From an uncultured Myxococcales bacterium (lineage in GTDB: Bacteria > Myxococcota_A > UBA9042 > DTJE01): a DNA stretch of 24,581 nucleotides. This document shows, one piece after another, positions 7,193 through 13,461 of this stretch. The stretch covers positions 1-24,581 of the forward strand of contig CALJUR010000016.1 of assembly GCA_937975765.1 (NCBI GenBank), in the 5' to 3' direction. The notes under the pieces were generated by a model, which ran no database searches, was not told the origin of the DNA, and was given only the letters and a program-made list of their open reading frames with translations. Position 1 is the first letter of the stretch; the number at the start of each line of letters is the position of its first letter. A program made the translations under genes and the position numbers.

Positions 7193-8561
7193 CGTTCATC
7201 CCCCGCTCCGCTGCCACCTCCGTGAACGCCCCTCCGCCCTCCAGGACCGCCCGCTCGCCGGTGAAGTCCTGCCACCGCTTGACGATGACGTCCGTGTAGA
7301 GGGGGTCCAGTTCCATGAGGAAGGCGCGGCGCCCGGTCTGGTGGGCGGCGATGAGGGTCGAGCCGGAACCGCCGAAAAGGTCCAGCACGTGCTCGCCCAC
7401 GCGCGAGGAGTACTCGATCGCCCGGCGCGCGAGCTCGACGGGCTTCTCGGTCAGGTGGACCATGGCCTGGGGGTTCACCTTCTTCACGGACCACGTGTCG
7501 GTCGCGTTGTTCGGGCCGAGGTAGACGTGCGCGGCCCCCTCGCGCCAGCCGTAGAAGCACCACTCGTGGTTCCCCATGAAGTCCTTGCGCGTCAGGACCG
7601 GGTGCTCCTTGACCCAGATGATCGCCTGCGAGAAGTAGAGGCCGCTCTCCTTCAGGGCCGGGGGGTAGTTCGAGCAGTTCGCGTACCCGCCCCAGATGTA
7701 GAAGCCCCGCCCGGGCTCGAGCATGCGCGCGGCGTTCCCGAACCACGCCCGAAGCATCCGGTCGAACGCGTCCTCGGACACGAAGTCGTTCTTCAGGGGA
7801 CGGTCCTTCGGGCGCATCCGGCGCGTGGTGCCCTTCGCCTTCCCCGGGTGCCGCGCCAGGTCGAGGGCCTGGTGGTGCGTCTGCGGCGTGGGCGCGAAGG
7901 ACGACAGGCCCGCGGCGATGGCGTTGTTGGACCTGGGTTCGACCTTCACGTTGTAGGGGGGATCGGTGTTCACCAGGTGAATCGTCGCGCCACCGAGCAG
8001 GCGATCCACGTCCGGCGACGAACTGGAGTCCCCGCACAGCAGCCGGTGGTCGCCCAGGATCCATAGGTCGCCCGGCTGCGTGGTCGCGTCCGCGCAGGGT
8101 TCCGGGACCGCGTCCTCGTCGGTCATCCCGGGCGGGGCGCCCGTGGAGTCGAGGTCCGCGAGCAGGCGGTCGATCTCCCCCGCGTCGAACCCGGTCAGGG
8201 AGAGGTCGAAGTCCAGGCCCTGCAGCGCGGCCAGTTCGACGCGCAGGATCTCCTCGTCCCAGGCCGCGTCCAGCGCGAGCTGGTTGTCCGCGATCACGTA
8301 GGCCCGGGCCTGGGCCGGGGTCAGATGGTCCAGGCAGATCGTCGGGACCTCGGCCAGGCCCAGGGACTTCGCCGCCTCGAGGCGCGCGTGGCCGGCGACG
8401 ATGGTGCCGTCGCGGTCCACCAGGATGGGGTTCGTCCACCCGTACTCCTGGATGCTCCGGGCGACCTTCGCGATCTGCTCGGGCGTATGGGTCCGGGGAT
8501 TCCGGTCGTAAGGCCGCAGCCCGGCCACGGGCCGCATCACGATCCGCGGGTCGTTCGTCAT
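7164..8561 (-). CDS. ParB-like nuclease domain / DNA (adenine or cytosine-N4) methyltransferase
   Basis: A 465-residue two-domain phage enzyme. Residues 10-100 form a ParB/Srx-type domain with PYDRNPRTH and the DGTIVAGHAR box (51-60). Residues from about 160 on form a beta-class amino-methyltransferase with NTDPPYN (catalytic DPPY at 200-203) before the SAM-binding LDLFGGSGST (403-412), and a final TEKPVELARRAI segment. Such proteins probably modify phage DNA, protecting it from host restriction or marking it for packaging. GGGAGG precedes the ATG at 8561. The gene overlaps the terminase start. Both catalytic motifs are intact, so activity is expected. The specificity cannot be read. Confidence 0.92.
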   Translation of the reverse strand: MTNDPRIVMRPVAGLRPYDRNPRTHTPEQIAKVARSIQEYGWTNPILVDRDGTIVAGHARLEAAKSLGLAEVPTICLDHLTPAQARAYVIADNQLALDAAWDEEILRVELAALQGLDFDLSLTGFDAGEIDRLLADLDSTGAPPGMTDEDAVPEPCADATTQPGDLWILGDHRLLCGDSSSSPDVDRLLGGATIHLVNTDPPYNVKVEPRSNNAIAAGLSSFAPTPQTHHQALDLARHPGKAKGTTRRMRPKDRPLKNDFVSEDAFDRMLRAWFGNAARMLEPGRGFYIWGGYANCSNYPPALKESGLYFSQAIIWVKEHPVLTRKDFMGNHEWCFYGWREGAAHVYLGPNNATDTWSVKKVNPQAMVHLTEKPVELARRAIEYSSRVGEHVLDLFGGSGSTLIAAHQTGRRAFLMELDPLYTDVIVKRWQDFTGERAVLEGGGAFTEVAAERGMNDGPGTGEDG

Positions 8562-8609
8562 GGCACGCCTCCCGTCCGCCGTTGCCAGCGTGGGACGGAG
8601 GCGCGTTGC

Positions 8610-8626
8610 CCATCCAGGCGCGATTG
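8610..8626 (-). repeat. Linker repeat copy 3, upstream of the methyltransferase gene
   Basis: The third copy of the 17-base repeat lies about 50 bases upstream of the methyltransferase start at 8561. Immediately to its right begins a segment with different strand use and somewhat lower GC, holding a small plus-strand frame and the abortive-infection gene. Confidence 0.8.
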
Positions 8627-8640
8627 ACTATCTTCGGCCG

Positions 8641-8865
8641 ATGGGACGACTCGAACATCATCGCGTCGAAGTCGGGGACGATTCCGGAGTCACCCATACA
8701 GTCATCGTCTACGTGAGCGAGGACCCCGACGGCTGGGGTTGGTGGTGGGAAACTGGCAAGGACGGATGGGGGGGCGAGAACCCCCCTGATCGGGTCGCGC
8801 CTTCCGCCGAAGAAGCCTACATCGCGGCGCTTGATGATGTCGGCGCTCGCTTGCGTTCGCCGTAG
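8641..8865 (+). CDS. Small hypothetical protein, 74 residues
   Basis: A plus-strand frame from ATG 8641 to TAG 8863 encodes an acidic, Trp-rich protein with HTVIVYVSEDPDGWGWWWE and a helical SAEEAYIAALDDVGA end. The pattern resembles a small beta-beta-alpha single-domain protein (type II antitoxin HicB-like proteins look broadly similar), but no family is recognised. It runs opposite to all neighbouring prophage genes and lies between linker repeat copy 3 and the abortive-infection gene, convergent with the latter. No good ribosome-binding site is seen, so it may be leaderless or not expressed. Confidence 0.45.
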   Translation: MGRLEHHRVEVGDDSGVTHTVIVYVSEDPDGWGWWWETGKDGWGGENPPDRVAPSAEEAYIAALDDVGARLRSP

Positions 8866-8889
8866 TACCGCAGGCGCCGGCCGCCGACT

Positions 8890-9768
8890 TCAACTCGGGT
8901 CCGAAGCCACTTCCTTCAACTTCCCGGCGTTCTTCTGGTACTCGAAGGTGTCGAAGACGAAGTCGAGGACGGTCTTCGCCGCGTTCACTGCGAGTTTCGC
9001 ATGATGGCGCGCCGGCTTGTAACGCCGAACGTGTGCGTCGCCCATCTTGTTCCGCAGCGGCGCCAAGCCACCAATGATGCTGACGAGGCCGCGTAGCAGT
9101 TGACGGAGGCTGTCGTTGATGTCCTTGCGGTCGGGATCGAGATTCAGCAGTTTCTGGACGCGCTTGAACAACTTGCCGAGGTCACCGTCGTAGTCCGGAG
9201 GGGAGGAATCGAGGCGACTCTCGATGTCGCACAGCACGGCTTCAACCGCTGATCGGGCGTTCGTGATGGCGCCGTCGTAGTCCTCGTCCAGAAGTTTGCG
9301 GTCGCACTTCGCGATCTGTTCCGCGATGAACTCGTGCGAGGCCCGCCGTTCAGGTTCGAGGGATGTCTCCACGACGACCGCGGGTTCACACAGCGTGCGC
9401 AGCCTGAAGCCACGACTGGTGGACGTGAGCACGAGTCCGTCGAACGCTAGGTACTGATTGAGGTACTCAGCCGCCTTCTCGACCGTCAACGCAGTATCCA
9501 CAAAGGCCGTGGGGTCCAGCGCGGCCTCGATCGCCTTCACGATTCCCTCGTTTCCGTTCAGTTCGCTGAGGCGCCCCTCGACGTATGACCATCGCGAAGG
9601 GAAACCTCCCTTGTATTGGTAGACATCGTCGAAGCCCAGTTCGTTGAAGAACTCGACGAGAGCGGGACCGCTCCTGTATGGCCCCAGGGGCCCACCCGGA
9701 AAGTCCGAGTCGCCGTTGATCACGCGTCTAATCGCCGTGATCGTCTTCCGGGGCAATTTCGGCTTCAT
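8890..9768 (-). CDS. Abortive-infection family protein (Abi_C / HEPN-like C-terminus)
   Basis: A 292-residue protein. The C-terminal half (about 160-285) shows the Abi_C layout: DYDGAITNARSAVEAVLCDI, then a helical middle, then APLRNKMGDAHVRRYKPARHHA followed by a long helix. The RNKMGDAH segment gives Arg239 and His246, an R-x6-H spacing matching the catalytic motif of HEPN ribonucleases. The N-terminal half contains FFNELGFDDVYQYKGGFPSRW and is probably the sensing or regulatory part. The likely role is phage exclusion by RNA cleavage during infection by a competing phage (inference from family). GGGAGAG precedes the ATG. It sits between the small terminase and the methyltransferase with somewhat lower GC than its neighbours (30 of 60 in line 9601-9660), consistent with prophage cargo. 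Confidence 0.75.
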   Translation of the reverse strand: MKPKLPRKTITAIRRVINGDSDFPGGPLGPYRSGPALVEFFNELGFDDVYQYKGGFPSRWSYVEGRLSELNGNEGIVKAIEAALDPTAFVDTALTVEKAAEYLNQYLAFDGLVLTSTSRGFRLRTLCEPAVVVETSLEPERRASHEFIAEQIAKCDRKLLDEDYDGAITNARSAVEAVLCDIESRLDSSPPDYDGDLGKLFKRVQKLLNLDPDRKDINDSLRQLLRGLVSIIGGLAPLRNKMGDAHVRRYKPARHHAKLAVNAAKTVLDFVFDTFEYQKNAGKLKEVASDPS

Positions 9769-9895
9769 GGCTCTCCCGGCTATCGGCTGGATTGACCACC
9801 CGTAGCGTGCCGATTCTACATCGGTTGACGGGCGTGGGACCGCAGGAGTCTCGACCTGCCGTGTCGATGTCGATCCGTGACGCGACCCGATGGTA

Positions 9896-10435
9896 CTAGG
9901 AAGGGCTGCTGGGTTGAACGGCGCTGATCTCCGGGGCCATGATGATACTCTGCAGCACCGCCTCGACCTCGTCGCGCAGAAGGTCCCGGATGAAGCGGAC
10001 GTCGGTCTGTCCGACCAGGCTCGGCGCGACCCGTTCCGGCATGGCCTCCAGCCGGGTCTTGGCCTCGTGGAAGATGTCGTAGTACACGCGTTCGGCGGTC
10101 GCGCGGTCGATCGTGCGTCCCTCCTCCCGCTCGACCGCCATCTGGAGCAGCTTGGCCTGGAGCGTCTCGCGCATGGCCCGGGCCTTCAGCAGCCTGGCGC
10201 CGTCCCCGGACGCGGTCGCGGCCCCGCCGGCGAGGCGGTCGGGTGGACCCCCGAGCGTCGGGTCCCGGTCGGCGGCCACGCGCGCCAGCGTGGCCCGGAC
10301 GTCCAGACGTCCGTCGCGCCCGTTGACGACCCATCCCCGCGTTCGCCATCGCTTCACCGTCCGCTCGTCGACCCCGAGTTGGCCCGCGGCCTCGCCGTTC
10401 GTGTAATTCCTGCCATCACGTGACCTGCCGCTCAT
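9896..10435 (-). CDS. Terminase small subunit, Nu1-like DNA-recognition protein
   Basis: A 179-residue protein with an N-terminal excisionase-like winged helix-turn-helix (residues 8-38, YTNGEAAGQLGVDERTVKRW, then RGW) and a charged helical remainder containing LLKARAMRETLQAKLLQ and RVYYDIFHEAKTRLEAMPERV, the pattern of Nu1/DUF1441-type small terminases. It would bind the packaging site and load the large subunit. The start at 10435 is chosen because GGAGG precedes it. An upstream ATG at 10468 lacks that support. In lambda, the small and large terminase genes are adjacent. Here the Abi and methyltransferase genes lie between them. Confidence 0.75.
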   Translation of the reverse strand: MSGRSRDGRNYTNGEAAGQLGVDERTVKRWRTRGWVVNGRDGRLDVRATLARVAADRDPTLGGPPDRLAGGAATASGDGARLLKARAMRETLQAKLLQMAVEREEGRTIDRATAERVYYDIFHEAKTRLEAMPERVAPSLVGQTDVRFIRDLLRDEVEAVLQSIIMAPEISAVQPSSPS

Positions 10436-10573
10436 GGTTCGCCTCCATTCGGGACATCCGGGACACAATCCGCAAACCCGCGTATCTGGCGGGTGCCCGC
10501 GCCAGGCGGTACCCCCGGCCCGGCCCCCCGCCGGGAAGGAACCAGCCGGCCCCCCCTCCCCTGCCTCCAGGGC

Positions 10574-11437
10574 TCACGACGCGCCCCGCCGATCCCCGCG
10601 CAGGACCTTCGCGACCGTCCCGACCGGGAGGCCGTGCAGGTGGGCGAGCGCCCGGTAGCCGTGCTCGCCCGGCCGGTACTCGGCGCGGATCGCCGCGATC
10701 ACCTCGGGCGGGATCCCGGGGCGGTGCCGTCCCTGCTCGCGGGCCCGGTCGCCCCAGGCGTGCCCGGCGCATCGCGGGTCCGGGCAGCCCCGGCGCTCGC
10801 GTCCGTCGATGCACACGCCAGGGAACGTCCGCTTGCAGTAGGGGCAACGGTACTCGGGCGCCCCGGCCGCGAGCGCGGTCGCCCGCTCGATGCGCCGCTG
10901 GTTCACGGCCAGCACGGTCGGGTCGGTCGACGTGGGCTCGGACCACGGCAGCACGCCCGTGTCGTCGGACACGAGTTCGTCCAGGCCCTCGGGCATGCCC
11001 GTGCCGTCGATGCCCAGGTCGTCGTCGCCGGGTTCGGCGCTCGCGTCGGTGCGGAGTCCGGCATCGCCGTCGTCGGACCACGCCTCGCCCCGGTCGCTGT
11101 CGTCGCCCAGGCCGACCAGGAACTCGCGCAACGCCCCGCCGTCCGCCTCGCGGAGCTGACGCAGGGCCTCGCACTCGATCTGGCGCACGCGCTCCCGGGT
11201 CAGGCCGAGGACGCGGCCGACCTGGTCGAGCGTCAGCGGCCCGCGCTCCGCGAACCGCAGCGAGCACGTGCGGGTCTCCATGCCGTACAGGCGGGTCACC
11301 CGGACGTGGACGACGCGTCCGTTCTCGACCACCCGGTCGAACCACAGGTGGTGCCGGCACTCCAGGAACGGGCACGGCACCGGGTGCGGCGGGCACTCGC
11401 CTCGGGTCCGGGGCATGGGGTCGTCGGTCGGAGTCAT
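10574..11437 (-). CDS. Sigma-70 region-4-like / zinc-ribbon DNA-binding protein
   Basis: A 287-residue protein with no recognisable sigma region 2. It begins with a Cys/His-rich segment (CPPHPVPCPFLECRHH, about 15-30) and then LTLDQVGRVLGLTRERVRQIECEAL (68-92), a canonical sigma region-4 helix-turn-helix. An acidic linker follows. Near the end there is a zinc ribbon with CPYC (198-201) and CPDPRC (218-223), and a last helix-turn-helix-like segment (YRALAHLHGLPVGTVAKVLRG). The start overlaps the DUF1937 stop as ATGA. Position between the replication gene and packaging genes suggests a phage transcription regulator, perhaps for late genes (inference). Confidence 0.7.
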   Translation of the reverse strand: MTPTDDPMPRTRGECPPHPVPCPFLECRHHLWFDRVVENGRVVHVRVTRLYGMETRTCSLRFAERGPLTLDQVGRVLGLTRERVRQIECEALRQLREADGGALREFLVGLGDDSDRGEAWSDDGDAGLRTDASAEPGDDDLGIDGTGMPEGLDELVSDDTGVLPWSEPTSTDPTVLAVNQRRIERATALAAGAPEYRCPYCKRTFPGVCIDGRERRGCPDPRCAGHAWGDRAREQGRHRPGIPPEVIAAIRAEYRPGEHGYRALAHLHGLPVGTVAKVLRGDRRGAS

Positions 11438-11805
11438 GACGTCACCTCCATTTCCACGCCGCACGGGTCCACGAATCGCAGCGGCAGGCCCATCGCCCGG
11501 GCCGCCGCCATCTCGGCCTGCACGCCCTGGCTCTCGCGCCACCCGTGGACGCAGACGACGGTCAGCGAGTCGCAGGCCGCGAGCATCCGCAGGTCGAGGC
11601 GCTCCCAGTAGGCCCAGGAGACCGGCAGCAGGCCCGAGGCAGCGATGCCGTGCCCATGGGCCACGGGCGAGAACACGAGTTCGCCGCGGGCGCACAGGAT
11701 CGCCGCCACGGCGCAGGCGGCCCGGTAGCGCCCCTCGCGGACGTCCGGGTCGCGGTCCGAGTACGGCGAGGCCAGGTAGGTCAGGTGCTCTCGCTGGCCG
11801 TTCAT
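11434..11805 (-). CDS. DUF1937 family protein (nucleoside deoxyribosyltransferase-like fold)
   Basis: A 123-residue protein matching DUF1937: LTYLASPYSD at the start, a GRYRAACAVAAIL helix, ELVFSPVAHGHGIA, PVSWAYWERLDLRML and ACDSLTVV with GWRESQGVQAEMAAA. The fold is related to nucleoside 2-deoxyribosyltransferases, so nucleotide handling is plausible, but the catalytic role is unproven for this family. It overlaps both neighbours by ATGA junctions, placing it in one operon with the replication gene. The ribosome-binding site AGGAGGTGGC is part of a 19-base sequence also found at 23-41. Confidence 0.82.
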   Translation of the reverse strand: MNGQREHLTYLASPYSDRDPDVREGRYRAACAVAAILCARGELVFSPVAHGHGIAASGLLPVSWAYWERLDLRMLAACDSLTVVCVHGWRESQGVQAEMAAARAMGLPLRFVDPCGVEMEVTS

Positions 11806-13052
11806 GCCGCCACCTCCTGGCCCGAGGCGAGGCGCAGGCCGACGCCAACGTGCTGCTGGCGCACGTCCCACAGTGCGTCCTTGATGACCTCGAGGTAGTT
11901 GTCGCAGACCCACCGCGCCGCGAACTCGTCCACCACGGCGAGCACGAGCACGTTGTCGACCAGGCCGAGGGGCACCAGCGGCTCGATCCAGGTCTCGATG
12001 CCCCGGGGGTCCAGCCGGGCGCGCAGCAGGTCCGTCGCACGCTGCCAGAGCTCCCGGGCCGCCGGGGCGGTCGCGACCAGGTCGTCGGGCTCGAGCGTCA
12101 TCCAGGCCGGGTCGGGTCGCGGCGGCGCCGGTGGCTGGGGCGGCGCCCGCACCGGCACCGGGTCGTCCAGGAAGTTCCCGTTCGCGACCTTGGCCCAGTT
12201 GCCGGCCTTGACCAGCCAGTCGAGCGACGCCCGCCACGGCTGGCGGTCCCCGTGCTCGACCCGCCCCGTGCAGAGCCGCGACGCAGCGACCGCCTCGAAC
12301 TGCCCCCGGAACGCCGCCATGCGCTCGTCGTCGGTCGAACCCGCCTCGAACCACCGGGCCCGGATGGCGCCCTTCCAGGCGTCGGGCACCTTGCGGCAGG
12401 CCGTGGCCCCGGCCGGTGCGGCGATGGCGTTCCAGGCCTCGACGATGGCCGCCACCGGGACGCTGACAGGGCGGGTGGTGGCCGGTGCCGGCTCGGCCGG
12501 CGCCGGCAAGGGGTCCCCCCGGACCCCCTCCCCTGCCCCGTTGTCCCTTGTCCGTTGTCCGTTGTCCGTTGTCCGATCAAAGTCCTCCCGTGGGACTTCG
12601 GTAGCGCTACCGTGGGACTTCGGTAGTACTACGGTATTGCTACCGTGGTCCCTCGGAGCGGCCTCGGTGCTGGCCGCGAGGGACTTCGGGAGCGGTTCGA
12701 TAGCGGCTTCGAGGTCGTTCGTCCCGGGCGGCGCCGGGATCTCGGAGCGCTTCTTCCGCTCGTCGGCCGACAGGTACTGGTGCTCGTGGAACTTCGGGAT
12801 CGCGATGAAGGCGCCCGCGCCCACGCGGTAGCGCACGACGAACCCGGCCTCCTGGAGCCGGGTCAGGCCGGCGTCGCAGTCGTAGTCGTCGTACGGCAGG
12901 GCCTCGGCCTTGATCCTCCGCGGCCGGTCCTCTAGGCGCCCCTCGCAGTCCGCGAGGCACCACAAGGCCGCGAAAAGAATACGGTCCAGCGGCGGCAGCG
13001 CCGCGAGAACGTCGTTCGTGAAGTAGCCGGGACGGATGTTGCGTGTCCGCAT
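11802..13052 (-). CDS. Phage replication initiator with C-terminal DnaA-N-like domain
   Basis: A 416-residue early protein. The N-terminus (1-95, IRPGYFTNDVLAALPPLDRILFAALW through AFIAIPKFHEHQ) is the winged-helix start typical of phage replication proteins. Residues 110-190 are a low-complexity linker whose DNA holds the origin-like repeat cluster. A helical domain follows (190-300). Residues 344-400 (ELWQRATDLLRARLDP, GIETWIEPL, then LVLAVVDEFAARWV, NYLEVIKDAL) closely resemble DnaA domain I, which binds the replicative helicase. The protein probably binds the phage origin and recruits host DnaB. Start ATG 13052 follows a G-rich stretch. Confidence 0.82.
   Translation of the reverse strand: MRTRNIRPGYFTNDVLAALPPLDRILFAALWCLADCEGRLEDRPRRIKAEALPYDDYDCDAGLTRLQEAGFVVRYRVGAGAFIAIPKFHEHQYLSADERKKRSEIPAPPGTNDLEAAIEPLPKSLAASTEAAPRDHGSNTVVLPKSHGSATEVPREDFDRTTDNGQRTRDNGAGEGVRGDPLPAPAEPAPATTRPVSVPVAAIVEAWNAIAAPAGATACRKVPDAWKGAIRARWFEAGSTDDERMAAFRGQFEAVAASRLCTGRVEHGDRQPWRASLDWLVKAGNWAKVANGNFLDDPVPVRAPPQPPAPPRPDPAWMTLEPDDLVATAPAARELWQRATDLLRARLDPRGIETWIEPLVPLGLVDNVLVLAVVDEFAARWVCDNYLEVIKDALWDVRQQHVGVGLRLASGQEVAA
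12541..12575. repeat. Tandem heptamer repeat (TTGTCCG) x5
   Basis: Five head-to-tail copies of a 7-base unit, the first ending in C rather than G, lie within the linker-coding part of the replication gene. With the direct repeats and small palindromes at 12588-12691 they form an origin-like cluster. Confidence 0.85.
12588..12691. repeat. Iteron-like direct repeats and palindromes, candidate phage replication origin
   Basis: CCGTGGGACTTCGGTAG occurs at 12588-12604 and 12610-12626 (22-base period), with a related GGGACTTCGGGA at 12680-12691. Between them are CGGTAGCGCTACCG (12599-12612, perfect palindrome), GTAGTACTAC (12623-12632) and CGGTA-TTGC-TACCG (12632-12645). Lambda-type phages often carry the origin inside the initiator gene, so this is a good candidate for the binding sites of the encoded protein. 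Confidence 0.55.
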
Positions 13053-13168
13053 GCCAAACCCCCGAGTTTTCGACTGGCTGCGAACCAGTCAAAGAAAACG
13101 CGGAGTTGGCTAGTTACGGCAAGACGGGAACGGTGCGTAACACGCGGAAACTTTTACGGTAAGCCTCC
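13053..13168 (-). promoter_or_regulatory. Upstream region of the replication operon with inverted repeat
   Basis: On the minus strand a TTGACT (92-87 of 13087-13092) overlaps the inverted repeat GACTGG-N7-CCAGTC (13072-13090), about 20-40 bases from the start codon. The hexamer looks like a -35 element, but the -10 is weak. The repeat may be a repressor operator. Nothing else is recognised up to the attachment site. Confidence 0.35.
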
Positions 13169-13213
13169 CTGGGGGTCAAGGGGTCGTGCGTTCAAATCGC
13201 ACCGCCCCGACCA
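13169..13213 (+). other. attR: 3' part of a tRNA-Pro gene from anticodon loop to CCA
   Basis: The 45 bases fold as the 3' part of a tRNA. They comprise a 7-base anticodon loop containing GGG, the 3' anticodon strand TCAAG (13176-13180), a variable loop, a perfect T-arm GTGCG-TTCAAAT-CGCAC (13186-13202), acceptor strand CGCCCCG, discriminator A and encoded CCA. A G72 opposite an expected C1, discriminator A and the GGG anticodon indicate tRNA-Pro(GGG). The 5' side (CCTCC) cannot pair with TCAAG and there is no 5' half, so this is not a functional tRNA gene. It is the duplicated core of a prophage attachment site, and the intact tRNA should lie to the left of the prophage, outside the window. 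Confidence 0.82.
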
Positions 13214-13224
13214 GAAATGGTCGG
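13207..13224 (+). repeat. Perfect 7-bp hairpin with GAAA loop overlapping the tRNA CCA end
   Basis: CCGACCA, GAAA, TGGTCGG forms a perfect stem with a stable tetraloop, beginning inside the tRNA acceptor sequence and ending in host DNA. It may be part of the integrase core site or the original tRNA terminator. No T-run follows. Confidence 0.5.
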
Positions 13225-13461
13225 TAATTCCGGGAGTTCCGCTTCCTTTTCAACAGTCCCTTCCTCGGCTAGCCGCACGCCCGAGACGATTCCCGAGACG
13301 AAATCCGTCCCGCCTCGTCCTCGTCCGGACCTCCCACGATGACCCTCAGCGCCTGCCGCCGCTCCGGGGCGCCCACGTAGTGGCGCGTCGCCGAGGAGTG
13401 CGACCGGTTCGAGTACCAGCTGACGGGAAGGGATGTGGAGTAGTACGCCTTCGCTGCGTCC
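13225..13461. other. Spacer between attR and the ars operon, no gene supported
   Basis: No start codon with a ribosome-binding site or family match was found. A minus-strand open frame overlapping the end of arsP reads through RSHSSATRHYVGAPERR and stops near 13270. It is short, lacks a start and is not identifiable. Confidence 0.4.

Noticed and set aside
5231..7225. A 664-codon plus-strand open frame opposite the large terminase
   Set aside because: It is an antisense shadow produced by high GC; the minus strand encodes an unmistakable GpA terminase with intact motifs.
12541..12691. CRISPR-like array
   Set aside because: Units are 7 or 17 bases without regular spacers and lie inside a coding frame; they fit iterons.
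13169..13213. Functional tRNA gene
   Set aside because: The 5' half, D-arm and 5' anticodon strand are missing.
13270..13460. Possible integrase C-terminal remnant (RSHSSATRHYVG segment)
   Set aside because: The resemblance to recombinase ends is too slight, the catalytic Arg/Tyr context is unclear and there is no start.
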